Assembly: GCF_009909195.1 (NCBI RefSeq)
Contig: NZ_JAAAMU010000002.1
Location: forward strand, 1 to 64,000
From: Paenibacillus sacheonensis
GTDB lineage: Bacteria > Bacillota > Bacilli > Paenibacillales > Paenibacillaceae
Length of the DNA: 64,000 bases
Direction of reading: 5' to 3'
Shown here: positions 1-9,461 of the stretch, piece after piece
Layout: each line of letters begins with the position of its first letter
Position numbering within the stretch: position 1 is the first letter of the stretch
The notes under the pieces: model-generated
The model's database searches: none
What the model saw: only the letters and a program-made list of their open reading frames with translations
What the model was told of the DNA's origin: nothing
Translations under genes and position numbers: made by a program

Positions 1-1
1 C

Positions 2-1933
2 GCGGGCGCGGGCGCGCCCGCAGCAGCGGCGCCAAGCCCCGCCGCCGCGGAAGCCCTCGCTCCGCAGCGCCAAGCGGCGGAGCGGCTGAGCCGGGCGGCG
101 GCACTGCTGGCGCCGCATGCATCGCTGGCCGCGACCGTGAACGGCATGCGCGACAAAGCGGAGCGTCTGCGCAGCAGCCGGTTCACGATCGCGCTGTTCG
201 GTGCCTTCAGCGCGGGCAAATCCTCGCTCGCCAACGCCTTGCTCGGCGACGCGGTGCTGCCGGTCTCGCCGAATCCGACGACGGCGGCGGTCAACCGGAT
301 CGTTCCGCCGACGGCGGAGCGGCCGCATGGAACCGCGGCGGTCTGGATGAAATCGCGCGAGGCGATGCTGGATGACCTGCGTTACTCGCTCGGCTTATTG
401 GGAGAGAACGCGGCGCAGCTAAGCGGCGACGAGCTGCTGCAGGCCATTCGCAAGCTGTCGCCGGACGGCGTGCATGCAGGCGGACGCCCGCATTACAGCT
501 TCTTGAAGGCCGCGGCGAAGGGCTGGGCAGAGCACGAAGCCCATCTCGGGCAGCAGCTGGCCGTCAGCGCCGAGGATTACCGCCGTTATGTCGCGGAAGA
601 ATCGCGCTCCTGCTTCGTCAGCGAGATCGAGCTCTACCATGCGAATCCGCTGACCGCCCAAGGCATCGTCCTCGTGGATACGCCGGGCGCGGATTCCGTC
701 AATGCGCGGCATACGGGCGTCGCGTTCAATTATATCAAGAACGCGGACGCGATCTTGTTCGTCACGTACTACAATCATGCCTTCTCGCAGGCCGACCGCC
801 AGTTTTTAATGCAGCTCGGGCGCGTGAAGGATCAATTCGAATTGGATAAAATGTTCTTTATCGTCAATGCATCCGATCTCGCGGCCAGCCGGGAAGAGCT
901 GGAGGGCGTGCTCGCGCACGTGGAGCGCAACCTCCAGCAGCACGGCATTCGTTTCCCGCGGATGTTCCCCGTATCGAGCCTGCAGGCGCTGGACGGCAAA
1001 CGCGCCGGCAGCAGCCGCTTGATCGCGGAATCCGGCATAGGCGCCTTCGAGGAGTCGTTCCTCGGATTTACGCGGGGGGATCTCGGCGCGTTGGCCGTCG
1101 CTTCAGCCGAGCAGGAGCTCGAACGCGCCCGCCGCACGATCGCGAACTGGCTGGAAGCTGCTTCCGGGGATGAGCAATCGCGGGACCGCGTCCGAGAAGC
1201 CTTGCGCGCCAGTGCGGAGCGGGCGCGTCAGATGGCCGCGGCGCTCGCGGAGCCGAAGCAGCACGCGCAGCTGCAGCAGGAGCTGAAGGAGCTGCTCTTC
1301 TATGTGCTGCAGCGGGTGCAGTTCAGATTCGGCGACCATTACCATTTCGCCTTCAACCCGGCCGCCCTGCAGGACGACGGCAGGGACCTGAAGAAAGCGA
1401 TGTGGACGTCGTGGCTGGAGCTGCAGCGATTGCTGCAAATCGAGCTGGCCCAGGAGCTGGAGGCGACATCGCTTCGCTTGGACAACACGCTCAACAAGCT
1501 GGCGGCGAAGCAGTATGCGGACACGGCGGAGGAAGCCGCCGGCTTGCTGGACGGTTTCGCGCCTTCCCCTTACAAGCCGCTGGAGCTTCCGACGCCGGAG
1601 GAGCAGCCTGCTTGGACGGCTCCCTCCGTGGACATGAAGCTGCTGTGGAGCAAGTTCAAATCGCCGAAGCATTTCTTTGAAGGCGAAGGCAAGACGGCGC
1701 TTCGTGCTTTGCTGGAGAAGGAGCTTGATATGCCGCTCCAAGCGTGGATGTCGGAGGCGGAGCAGGCATGGAGCCTCCGTTACGGCGACCTGATGCAGCA
1801 GGCTGCTGGGAACTGCGCGCGTCAGCTGCAGGCTGATATTGACGCGTTCTCCCAAGGAAAGCTGGCCTCTTTATCGGGCGGCACGAACGTTGCCGAGCTG
1901 CAGCGGATCCAGCAGGAACTTCAAGCGATTTAG
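2..1933 (+). CDS. Dynamin-like GTPase, C-terminal part (5' end outside window)
   Basis: The frame is open from the first bases, so this is the 3' part of a longer gene; 643 residues are visible. An Ala/Pro-rich linker (residues 1-30) leads into a GTPase domain with P-loop GAFSAGKSS (about 67-75), G3 motif DTPG (about 225) and a G4-like NASD (about 290). A long helical, Gln/Glu/Leu-rich stalk follows. Bacterial dynamin-like proteins such as Bacillus DynA (YpbR) carry two GTPase halves fused in tandem and act in membrane fusion and phage-induced membrane damage. The linker before the P-loop suggests this is the second half of such a protein, which is inference because the first half is not visible. 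The first ATG in frame (137) lies just before the domain and is probably internal. The last codons run into a 22-bp periodic repeat. Confidence 0.8.
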   Translation, partial: AGAGAPAAAAPSPAAAEALAPQRQAAERLSRAAALLAPHASLAATVNGMRDKAERLRSSRFTIALFGAFSAGKSSLANALLGDAVLPVSPNPTTAAVNRIVPPTAERPHGTAAVWMKSREAMLDDLRYSLGLLGENAAQLSGDELLQAIRKLSPDGVHAGGRPHYSFLKAAAKGWAEHEAHLGQQLAVSAEDYRRYVAEESRSCFVSEIELYHANPLTAQGIVLVDTPGADSVNARHTGVAFNYIKNADAILFVTYYNHAFSQADRQFLMQLGRVKDQFELDKMFFIVNASDLAASREELEGVLAHVERNLQQHGIRFPRMFPVSSLQALDGKRAGSSRLIAESGIGAFEESFLGFTRGDLGALAVASAEQELERARRTIANWLEAASGDEQSRDRVREALRASAERARQMAAALAEPKQHAQLQQELKELLFYVLQRVQFRFGDHYHFAFNPAALQDDGRDLKKAMWTSWLELQRLLQIELAQELEATSLRLDNTLNKLAAKQYADTAEEAAGLLDGFAPSPYKPLELPTPEEQPAWTAPSVDMKLLWSKFKSPKHFFEGEGKTALRALLEKELDMPLQAWMSEAEQAWSLRYGDLMQQAAGNCARQLQADIDAFSQGKLASLSGGTNVAELQRIQQELQAI

Positions 1934-2007
1934 CGGTTTGTTTCAAACGATTTCTAGGTTCGTTCCAAGCGATCGAACGGTGTATTTCAAACGATGTAAC
2001 GCTTCAA
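1920..2007 (+). repeat. Four degenerate 22-bp units at the end of the dynamin gene
   Basis: A TTCAARCGAT core ends at 1929, 1951, 1973 and 1995, exactly 22 bp apart. A fifth, less regular copy ends at 2013. The first unit forms the last codons and stop of the GTPase gene; the rest lie downstream. The function is unknown. Two helical turns per unit would suit phased protein sites, but the units are degenerate. Confidence 0.55.
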
Positions 2008-2079
2008 GCCGATCAATTGAACGATTAACGTAAAACCGCATATTCAAAGGTTAACGAGCATACAGGTATTCTCATCGAC

Positions 2080-2124
2080 AAGAAGCTTATTCGCGCCTTA
2101 TTCGCGCCAATAAGCTTCTTTTTC
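2080..2124 (+). terminator. Rho-independent terminator after the dynamin-like gene
   Basis: A perfect 12-bp stem (AAGAAGCTTATT, 2080-2091, with its complement 2109-2120) is followed by a T tract. The loop holds a direct repeat of TTCGCGCC. It separates the GTPase gene from the ABC exporter operon. Confidence 0.85.
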
Positions 2125-2535
2125 GTTGCGATTCGAACGTACATTTGGAGTCAGCCCTCGATTCTATCTCCGGCCCGGCATGCGCGGCTTCCCCTGACGG
2201 ATTGACAGCATCAAAAACGGCACGCGAAAGCCCCGATTTCCATGAAAAATAAATCATGCAAAAACAGAGGCAAATGTGCAAAAACGGAGGAATATGCTCC
2301 TATTTGCCACGATAGGAGACGATATCGAAGAATACCCCCTTACTTTTGAGCAGGATGGAAGCGCAAGCGAATATTGTCAATTATATGCCCCCGCACTCTG
2401 TTTGCCGTACCGGACTCATGCTGTTAATATTCAGACATATCAAGAAGAAACGGCCGTTGTCAACGTTGCGGCGCGGAACGTTTCTTCGCACCTACAAACA
2501 GCAGCACAAACCAGCACAGGGAGAGGGTTACCCAA
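2125..2535 (+). other. Gene-poor leader before the ABC exporter operon
   Basis: About 410 bases with no gene I can support. It holds a 14-bp direct repeat (TGCAAAAACRGAGG at 2257-2270 and 2277-2290, 20 bp period) and a small dyad CATGA/TCATG around 2241-2257. An open frame from 2294 lies just behind the second repeat, but its ribosome-site spacing is too short and it runs into the ABC gene, so I do not call it. An exporter promoter is expected here; I could not place one with confidence. Confidence 0.4.
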
Positions 2536-4314
2536 TTGGAAGTCTTCAAGCAGCTTAAACCGTATTACTGGGTCGAACGCAGAAGTTTGCTCGCTTCGAT
2601 CGTCTTCATGATGTGCGCAACCGCGCTCGGACTCGTTTACCCCAATTTGCTTCGCGTTTTAATCGACAAAATCATCGTTCCCAAAAACTTCACGTGGGTT
2701 CCGGCATTGTCGCTCTCCGTAGTCGGGGTCATTATGATTAAAGGCAGCTTCGCGTTTCTGTCCGGTTTGTTCGGCGGCAGACTGGGTAACCGGGTTGCCT
2801 ATCGTCTGCGCAACGCCTGCTACGAGAAGCTTCAAGCGCTGTCCTATCAATATTACGATACCGCCAAAACCGGAGACCTTATGTCCCGACTGACGGCGGA
2901 TCTCGAAGCGGTGCGGAACTTCATCGGCTTCGGCTTCGTGCAAATCCTGAATATGTTCCTGATGGTTGTTTTCGGAGCGGCCATGATGTTCTCGATCCAT
3001 TGGCAGCTGACGCTGATCACCTTGTGCACGATGCCGTTCCTCGCTTTCACGGCGATGCGCTTCGAGAAGAAGATTCATCCGGCTTTCCGGGAAATGCGGC
3101 AGGCGATGAGCAATCTGACGACGGCGGTTCAAGAGAACATCACGGGCGTCCGGACCGTCAAATCGTTCGCGCGCGAACCGTTCGAAATGGATAAATTCTC
3201 CAATCGCAGCGAGTTGTACAAGAAGAATCAAATCGGCGCATCGCAGCTGTGGGGCAAGTTTTTCCCGGTCATGGAGCTGCTCGCTAGCTTAAGCGTCGTC
3301 ATCCTGCTCATCGCGGGCGGGAGACTCGTCATCAATGGTTCCATTACGCTCGGTTCGATGGTTGCTTTCTACAGCATGCTCTGGTATATCATCGGTCCCA
3401 TGTGGAGCATCGGGTTTCAAATCAACAACTACACGCAGTCCAAGGCATCCGGTGAACGTCTGCTGGGACTGCTCAATGAATATGTACACGTAAAAGACAA
3501 CGATCATCCGCTCGTTTTGGACGAAAGCACCGTCAAAGGCCATGTCGCGTTCCATGACGTCACATTCAATTACGCGGATAAAGCCCCGGCCGTGTCCAAC
3601 ATCAGCATCGACGCCAAGCCTGGATCGGTCATCGGATTGCTCGGCGCTACCGGCTCCGGCAAGTCGACTATCATCCAGCTGCTGATGCGGGCTTACAACG
3701 TCAAATCGGGCACGATCACGATCGACGGCATCGATATTCGCGATCTGTCGCTGGAAAGCCTGCGCAGCCACATCGCCATCGTCTTTCAAGAAACGTTCCT
3801 GTTCTCCTGTTCCATTCGCGACAATATCGCATACGGCATGGACGGCGTCACGATGGAACAGATCATCCATGCGTCGAAACTGGCGAAAGCGCATGACTTC
3901 ATCATGGAGCTTCCGGAAGGCTACGATACCGTCGTCGGGGAGCGCGGCATGGGGCTCTCGGGCGGTCAGAAGCAGCGGATCGCCATCGCGCGGGCGCTGA
4001 TCAAGAATCCGCGCATTCTGGTGCTGGACGACGCCACGAGCGCGGTCGACATGGAAACCGAGCATGAGATCCAAGCCGGCTTCAAGGAAGTCATGGCCGG
4101 TCGCACGACGTTCATTATCGCGCATCGGATATCGTCGCTCCGCCACGCGGACGAGATTATCGTGCTCGACGAAGGCCATATCAAGCAGCGCGGCACGCAT
4201 GAGCAATTGGTTCGCCTGCCGGGACGGTACCGGGACACGTACGACATCCAATATGCCGACCGTCCGCTGACTGCCGACGAAATCATTGCAAAAGTAGAGA
4301 GAGGGGTCGTCTAG
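2536..4314 (+). CDS. ABC exporter half-transporter, degenerate-site subunit of a heterodimer
   Basis: 592 residues: an N-terminal six-helix exporter domain (about 15-310) and a C-terminal nucleotide-binding domain. Visible motifs are Walker A GATGSGKST, Q-loop VFQETF, signature LSGGQ, Walker B followed by Asp (VLDDATSAVD) and H-loop AHR. The catalytic Glu after Walker B is replaced by Asp, as in the non-catalytic subunit of heterodimeric exporters (BmrC/D, YfiB/C type). The start is TTG at 2536 behind GGGAGAGGG; no ATG is as well placed. The next gene overlaps its stop by 1 nt and supplies the partner. The substrate cannot be told from sequence; multidrug or lipid export is typical of the family. 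Confidence 0.85.
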   Translation: MEVFKQLKPYYWVERRSLLASIVFMMCATALGLVYPNLLRVLIDKIIVPKNFTWVPALSLSVVGVIMIKGSFAFLSGLFGGRLGNRVAYRLRNACYEKLQALSYQYYDTAKTGDLMSRLTADLEAVRNFIGFGFVQILNMFLMVVFGAAMMFSIHWQLTLITLCTMPFLAFTAMRFEKKIHPAFREMRQAMSNLTTAVQENITGVRTVKSFAREPFEMDKFSNRSELYKKNQIGASQLWGKFFPVMELLASLSVVILLIAGGRLVINGSITLGSMVAFYSMLWYIIGPMWSIGFQINNYTQSKASGERLLGLLNEYVHVKDNDHPLVLDESTVKGHVAFHDVTFNYADKAPAVSNISIDAKPGSVIGLLGATGSGKSTIIQLLMRAYNVKSGTITIDGIDIRDLSLESLRSHIAIVFQETFLFSCSIRDNIAYGMDGVTMEQIIHASKLAKAHDFIMELPEGYDTVVGERGMGLSGGQKQRIAIARALIKNPRILVLDDATSAVDMETEHEIQAGFKEVMAGRTTFIIAHRISSLRHADEIIVLDEGHIKQRGTHEQLVRLPGRYRDTYDIQYADRPLTADEIIAKVERGVV

Positions 4315-6149
4315 TGAGCGAGCAAGAGCAGCATAAGCCCCGCGGCGCGCATGAAAGATTCATCTACAAGGATGACGACGCGATCGAAAAGCCGTTTAAC
4401 TGGGCCCAAATCGGCAGATTGTTTACGTATATGAAGCCGTACCGGAAGCAGCTGCTTCCGATCATCATCGTCATGATCGTGCTTGGCACGTTAACGCGTT
4501 TGGCGATTCCCGCCTTGTTCATCAAGGCGATCGACGATGCGATCCAGCCGAAGGACGGCAGCGATCCCAGCATGAATAAGCTGTACCTGTATGCCGGAAT
4601 GATGTTCGCGCTTTATATTATTCAATGGGCGGCTAACACGTACCGGATCCGTTATACGAATATGATCGGCCAACAGGTCATTTACGATCTGCGCCACGAC
4701 TTGTTCCGGCATATTCAGAAGCTGTCGTTCCGTTTCTTCGACAAGCGCCCGGCAGGCTCCGTGCTCGTGCGGGTCACGAACGACGTCAACGCGCTTCAGG
4801 ACTTGTTCACGAACGGCGTCGTCAACCTGCTCATGGATTGCATCCAGCTGGTCGGGATCGTCATTATCCTTCTCGTCTGGAACTTCAAGCTCGGTCTTGC
4901 CATCATGATTACGGTACCGCTCATGTTCGTGGTCTCCACCGCGCTGCGCAAGCGGATCCGCTTCGCTTGGCAGGACGTGCGCATGAAGCAGTCCCGGATC
5001 AACGCGCATCTGAACGAGAGCATCCAAGGCATGCGCGTCACGCAATCGTATACGCAGGAGAAAGCGAATTTCAGCTTCTTCCAGCATGTCAATAACATCA
5101 ACATCAAGGCGTGGAACAAAGCGTCGATGATGAATCAGGCATTCGGCCCGATCATCGAGGTCACGTCGGCGATCGGCACGCTCATCCTATTCTGGTACGG
5201 CGCGCACTTGATCGCCGTCGGAGCCATTACCGTCGGCCTTCTCGTCGGCTTTGCCAACTACGTCGGCAATTTCTGGGATCCGATCAACCGCCTAGGCCAA
5301 ATGTACGCCCAGCTGCTGATCGCGATGGCTTCTTCGGAACGGATCTTCGAATTCATCGACGAAGAGCCGACCGTTGGAGAGTCGAAGGAAGCCCGGCAGC
5401 TGCCGCGCATCTCCGGCGACGTCAGCTTCGAGCATATCGTCTTCGAGTACGAGAAAGGAAGACCGGCGCTCAAGGGGATCGACCTGCACGTGAAAGCGGG
5501 CGAGACGATCGCGCTCGTCGGTCATACCGGCTCGGGCAAGAGCACAATCATGAACTTGCTCTGCCGGTTCTACGATCCCGTTCAAGGCGCCGTTCGGGTT
5601 GACGGCATCGATATCCGTTCGGTTACCCTGGAGAGCCTGCGTTCGCAGGTCGGCGTCGTGCTGCAGGATACGTTCATCTTCTCGGGCACGATCCGCGAAA
5701 ACATTCGTTTCGGGCGCTTGGACGCGACCGACGACGAGATCGTCAAAGCGGCGACCGCGGTTGACGCGCATGACTTTATCATGAACCTGCCGGATGGTTA
5801 CGACACGGAAGTGCAAGAGCGCGGCAACAGCCTGTCGATGGGACAGCGTCAGCTGCTCTCCTTCGCCCGGGCGCTGCTGGCCGATCCGCGCGTGCTCATC
5901 CTTGACGAGGCGACGGCGAGCATCGATACCGAAACCGAACTCAAAATCCAAGAAGCGCTCAAGAAGCTGCTTCAGGGACGTACCTCCTTCATCGTCGCGC
6001 ACCGGTTGTCCACCATTCGCAATGCCGACCGCATCGTCGTGCTGGATCACGGCCAAATCGTCGAGCAGGGCAGCCATGACGAGCTCATCCGCCATAAAGG
6101 CACGTACAACGGTTTGATTGAAGCCCAGTACCGCTTTTTATCGGCCTAA
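4314..6149 (+). CDS. ABC exporter half-transporter, catalytic-site subunit
   Basis: 611 residues with a hydrophilic N-terminus of about 40 residues, six transmembrane helices, then the ATPase domain. Walker A is GHTGSGKST, Walker B is canonical ([10 protein letters not shown]) and the H-loop is AHR, but the signature is LSMGQ instead of LSGGQ. The partner's LSGGQ with this Walker B forms the consensus ATP site; this LSMGQ with the partner's Asp-type Walker B forms the degenerate site. That is the asymmetry known for heterodimeric exporters. The GTG start at 4314 overlaps the upstream TAG by one base, so the subunits are translationally coupled. YfiC/BmrD-like; the substrate is unknown. Confidence 0.87.
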   Translation: MSEQEQHKPRGAHERFIYKDDDAIEKPFNWAQIGRLFTYMKPYRKQLLPIIIVMIVLGTLTRLAIPALFIKAIDDAIQPKDGSDPSMNKLYLYAGMMFALYIIQWAANTYRIRYTNMIGQQVIYDLRHDLFRHIQKLSFRFFDKRPAGSVLVRVTNDVNALQDLFTNGVVNLLMDCIQLVGIVIILLVWNFKLGLAIMITVPLMFVVSTALRKRIRFAWQDVRMKQSRINAHLNESIQGMRVTQSYTQEKANFSFFQHVNNINIKAWNKASMMNQAFGPIIEVTSAIGTLILFWYGAHLIAVGAITVGLLVGFANYVGNFWDPINRLGQMYAQLLIAMASSERIFEFIDEEPTVGESKEARQLPRISGDVSFEHIVFEYEKGRPALKGIDLHVKAGETIALVGHTGSGKSTIMNLLCRFYDPVQGAVRVDGIDIRSVTLESLRSQVGVVLQDTFIFSGTIRENIRFGRLDATDDEIVKAATAVDAHDFIMNLPDGYDTEVQERGNSLSMGQRQLLSFARALLADPRVLILDEATASIDTETELKIQEALKKLLQGRTSFIVAHRLSTIRNADRIVVLDHGQIVEQGSHDELIRHKGTYNGLIEAQYRFLSA

Positions 6150-6168
6150 TTCTTGATTTTTCGGGACA

Positions 6169-6260
6169 GAACCTCCACAATGGAAGAAAAACGCGCAAGC
6201 CGGCCGGGCGGCGGGAATCGATTCTCGTCTCCGCCGGCACGCGATCTTCCTGGGAGGTTC
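6169..6260 (+). promoter_or_regulatory. Inverted repeat that could mask the purT ribosome site
   Basis: GAACCTCC at 6169-6176 is exactly complementary to GGAGGTTC at 6253-6260, which contains the purT Shine-Dalgarno sequence. Pairing in the mRNA would hide the ribosome site. The 76-nt interval is GC-rich and may fold by itself. No known purine riboswitch core is recognisable. Regulatory function is inference. Confidence 0.35.
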
Positions 6261-6265
6261 TTTTC

Positions 6266-7450
6266 TTGTCTATGTATGGATCGCCGTATTCTACGACTGC
6301 CCGTAAAATCATGCTGCTCGGCTCCGGCGAGCTCGGTAAGGAAGTCATCATCGAGGCGCAGCGTCTTGGGGTCGAAACGATTGCCGTAGACCGTTACGAG
6401 AACGCGCCCGCGATGCAGGTCGCGCATCGTTCTTATGTCATCGATATGCTTGATGCCGAAGCGCTTCGCGAGCTGATTCTGAAAGAAACGCCGGATCTGA
6501 TCGTCCCGGAGATCGAAGCGATCGCGACAAGCGCGCTCGTCGAACTGGAGGAAGAAGGCTGGGGCGTTATTCCGACCGCCCGTGCCGCGCTGCTCACGAT
6601 GGATCGCGAGGGAATCCGCCGTCTGGCGGCCGAAACGCTCGGACTGCCGACCGCGCCCTATCGGTTCGCGGATTCGCTCGAGGAGCTGCAGGCAGCCGTA
6701 GCGGAACTGGGTACGCCTTGCGTCATCAAGCCGATCATGAGCTCTTCCGGCAAAGGCCAAAGCGTCTGCAAAACCGAGGAGGACGCCGAAGTTTGCTGGC
6801 AATACGCGATGGACGGCGGCCGCGCGAAGAGACAGCGCGTCATCGTCGAAGGGTTCATCCGCTTCGATTCGGAGATTACGCTGCTGACGGTACGATCCGT
6901 ATCCGGCACTTCGTTCTGCGCGCCGATCGGCCATGTGCAGAAGGACGGCGACTACATCGAATCCTGGCAGCCGCATGAAATGCAGGCGCACCAAATCGCC
7001 GAAGCGGAAGCGATTGCCCGCGCTGTAACGGACGAGCTTGGCGGATACGGAATATACGGCGTCGAGCTGTTCCTGACGCAGGACGGCGTCTTGTTCAGCG
7101 AAGTTTCCCCGCGCCCGCACGATACCGGCATGGTGACGATGGCGACGCAGGATTTATCCGAGTTCGCGCTGCATGCCCGCGCGATTCTAGGCTTCCCGAT
7201 TCCGACGATTCGTCTGCTGACGCCAGGGGCGACGCATACGCTGAAAGCCGATCGCGATTCGGATTCGTTCCAAATCGACGGCCTGCAGCATGCGCTCGCC
7301 GTACCGAACACGCAGGTGCGCGTCTTCGGCAAGCCGGTCACGAAGCCGGGCCGCCGGATGGCCGTGGCCCTCAGCACGGCTGACAATGCCGAGCAAGCGC
7401 GGGCGCTTGCCAAACAAGCCGCGCAATCGCTCTCGATTTCGTATACCTAA
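6266..7450 (+). CDS. purT: Formate-dependent phosphoribosylglycinamide formyltransferase (GAR transformylase 2)
   Basis: 394 residues, the usual PurT length. The enzyme uses ATP and formate to formylate glycinamide ribonucleotide in purine synthesis, independent of folate. The N-terminal pre-ATP-grasp segment [13 protein letters not shown] (about 14-26) and the ATP-grasp core are typical, with the glycine-rich SSSGKGQS loop (about 155-162) and the metal-site stretch GVELFL...[10 protein letters not shown] (about 265-290). The start is TTG 6266, 8 nt behind GGGAGG; the ATG at 6272 is too far from it. It stands alone, not in a pur operon, and ends at a strong terminator. Confidence 0.95.
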   Translation: MSMYGSPYSTTARKIMLLGSGELGKEVIIEAQRLGVETIAVDRYENAPAMQVAHRSYVIDMLDAEALRELILKETPDLIVPEIEAIATSALVELEEEGWGVIPTARAALLTMDREGIRRLAAETLGLPTAPYRFADSLEELQAAVAELGTPCVIKPIMSSSGKGQSVCKTEEDAEVCWQYAMDGGRAKRQRVIVEGFIRFDSEITLLTVRSVSGTSFCAPIGHVQKDGDYIESWQPHEMQAHQIAEAEAIARAVTDELGGYGIYGVELFLTQDGVLFSEVSPRPHDTGMVTMATQDLSEFALHARAILGFPIPTIRLLTPGATHTLKADRDSDSFQIDGLQHALAVPNTQVRVFGKPVTKPGRRMAVALSTADNAEQARALAKQAAQSLSISYT

Positions 7451-7467
7451 GTCATTTTGCATCGCGG

Positions 7468-7527
7468 GACATGTCCGCGCGGCGGTCTCCTTATTCGAGG
7501 GGGATTCGGCGCGGACATGTCTTTTTT
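7468..7527 (+). terminator. Terminator of purT
   Basis: A 13-bp perfect stem (GACATGTCCGCGC, 7468-7480, with 7509-7521) with a 28-nt loop is followed directly by six T. Confidence 0.88.
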
Positions 7528-7653
7528 ATCACGTTCATGAGGTTGGATCGCATGAAAGGAATGGATGAATTTGCAAATTGATGCCGAAAGCATTACTTTA
7601 AATAGACTACGTAAATGTTTCAGCAATCGATAAAGAATGAGGAGCACAGCGAG

Positions 7654-8481
7654 ATGAGAACGTTATCCTCCGGAAGCTTGTGGAAATTGATTGGGTTGTC
7701 GGCCGTGATCTCGACCTTGCTGCTGCTGGCGGGCTTCGGGTATGCCGTGAAAGATATGCTTCATCCGAAAGGCGAGGCTTTCGAGGGAACCGCGGCCGTC
7801 CCCGCGCTTCCGGCCAGCGGGAAGCTGAGCGAAGCCAAAGAGATATCCATTACGGCTATCGGCGATTCGCTCACCAAAGGAACCGGTGACGCGACGGGCG
7901 AAGGCTACGTCAAGCAAACGATTGCGCTGCTGGCCAAGAAATATCCGGACGCCGACGTCCGCTTGAATAATAACCTGGCCGTCAACGGGTTGAAGGCTGA
8001 ACGGTTGGTCCGATTGCTGGAGACGGACAAAGGCTATCGTTACGCGCTGATGCAGTCGAACGTGATTCTCTTCACGATCGGCGGCAACGATTTGTTTCAG
8101 ATCGCCGCAGGAAGCAGCGCCAACAAGAAGGCGGACGAGCTGGACTTGAACAAGCTCAAGGCGGAGCTTCCGCAAGGCTTGAACCAATTGGCGAAAGTAA
8201 CGAAGCTGCTGCATGATATCAACCCGAACGCGCATGTCGTTTATGTGGGACTCTATAACCCGTTCTACGACATCCCGGATTTTCGCGCAGGCTCGCTGCA
8301 AATCCAGGCGTGGAACGAACAAGCCTACGCGCTGCTTCACCAGTACGGCAATATGAGCATGGTGCCGACGTTCGATTTGTTCGAGCAGACGATCGGCCGT
8401 TATTTGTCGTCGGACCATTTTCACCCCAACCATATCGGATACGCGCAGATTGCCTCACGCATCGCGCAGTCGCTGGAATAG
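7654..8481 (+). CDS. Membrane-anchored GDSL/SGNH esterase
   Basis: 275 residues. One hydrophobic segment (about residues 10-30) without a clear cleavage site suggests an anchored or exported enzyme. The SGNH hydrolase blocks are present: GDSL with the nucleophile Ser (about 60-63), GGND (about 134) and the C-terminal DHFHPN carrying the catalytic Asp and His. It resembles the YpmR-like GDSL lipases of bacilli; the natural substrate is unknown. ATG 7654 is preceded by TGAGGAG at suitable distance; an upstream in-frame ATG at 7615 has no ribosome site. The next gene starts 11 nt downstream with its own AGGAGG, so the three genes to 10440 may form one operon. Confidence 0.85.
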   Translation: MRTLSSGSLWKLIGLSAVISTLLLLAGFGYAVKDMLHPKGEAFEGTAAVPALPASGKLSEAKEISITAIGDSLTKGTGDATGEGYVKQTIALLAKKYPDADVRLNNNLAVNGLKAERLVRLLETDKGYRYALMQSNVILFTIGGNDLFQIAAGSSANKKADELDLNKLKAELPQGLNQLAKVTKLLHDINPNAHVVYVGLYNPFYDIPDFRAGSLQIQAWNEQAYALLHQYGNMSMVPTFDLFEQTIGRYLSSDHFHPNHIGYAQIASRIAQSLE

Positions 8482-8492
8482 GAGGAATCGCG

Positions 8493-9461
8493 ATGAACAA
8501 GGCCATGAACGACGAGATTGTATTGTCCGTGAACGATCTCAAGAAACAAATCGGCGGCAAGCCGATCATTAAGGGCGTCACGTTCGACGTCCGCGGAGGA
8601 GAAATCTTCGGTTTTCTCGGGCCGAACGGAGCCGGCAAAACGACTACGATCCGGATGCTCGTCGATCTCATCAAGCCGTCCTCCGGCGAGATCACGATCT
8701 GCGGCGAGGATATCGGGCGCAATCCGGAAGCCGCGCTGCGGCACGTCGGCTGCATCGTCGAAAATCCGGAAGCCTATCCGTTTCTCACAGGCTGGGAGAA
8801 CCTAGAGCATTTCGCGCGCATGCAGCGGAATATCGACGATACGCGCATTAGAGAGGTCGTCCAGATCGTCGGCTTGGATGCCCGCATTCACGATAAGGTG
8901 AGAACCTACTCGCTCGGGATGCGGCAGCGGCTCGGCATTGCGCAGGCGCTGCTCGGCAGACCGAAGCTGCTCATTCTCGATGAGCCGACGAACGGCCTGG
9001 ATCCCAAAGGCATCAAGGAATTGAGGGTATTCGTTCGCATGCTGGCCGATCAAGGCATGAGCCTTTTTATTTCCAGCCATTTACTCAGCGAGATCCAATT
9101 GATGTGCGATCGCGTGGCTATTATCAGCAAAGGCGAGGTACTCGCCGTCGGCACGGTCGACGAACTCATACTTGGCGCCGGCCAATACGTCGTTTGGCAA
9201 TTCGAGCAGCCTGGCGCCGGAAGGCGGCTCTTGGAGGGCGAGCTAGACGTTCAGCTGATTGGCGAGCATGAGCACCGAATCGACGAGAGCCTATTTGCCG
9301 GCATGCAGGATGTGCAGGTTACGACGATGAATCAGGAACGGATTCCTTCGTTGGTGGAGAAGGCGGTGCGCGCGGGAATCGGCGTCGTGGCCGTGCATCG
9401 CATTGCGCCGACCCTGGAGGAGCTGTTTTTGCGGATGACGGAGGGTGAAAGTATTGGATAG
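8493..9461 (+). CDS. ABC transporter ATP-binding protein (ABC-2 exporter, BcrA-like)
   Basis: 322 residues. The ATPase domain fills the first ~220 residues: Walker A GPNGAGKTT, signature YSLGMRQRLG, Walker B LLILDEPTNGLD and H-loop SSHLL. The C-terminal ~90 residues are the usual accessory region of this class. It energises the membrane protein encoded next, whose reading frame overlaps this stop. The class includes bacitracin/lantibiotic self-protection and stress exporters (BcrA, YtrB-like); nothing here fixes the substrate. ATG 8493 lies 7 nt after AGGAGG. Confidence 0.9.
   Translation: MNKAMNDEIVLSVNDLKKQIGGKPIIKGVTFDVRGGEIFGFLGPNGAGKTTTIRMLVDLIKPSSGEITICGEDIGRNPEAALRHVGCIVENPEAYPFLTGWENLEHFARMQRNIDDTRIREVVQIVGLDARIHDKVRTYSLGMRQRLGIAQALLGRPKLLILDEPTNGLDPKGIKELRVFVRMLADQGMSLFISSHLLSEIQLMCDRVAIISKGEVLAVGTVDELILGAGQYVVWQFEQPGAGRRLLEGELDVQLIGEHEHRIDESLFAGMQDVQVTTMNQERIPSLVEKAVRAGIGVVAVHRIAPTLEELFLRMTEGESIG

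Noticed and set aside
2294..2611. Open frame of about 105 codons before the ABC exporter, just behind a GGAGG
   Set aside because: Only 3 nt separate GGAGG from the ATG, the frame runs 76 nt into the exporter gene, and the protein has no recognisable or balanced pattern.
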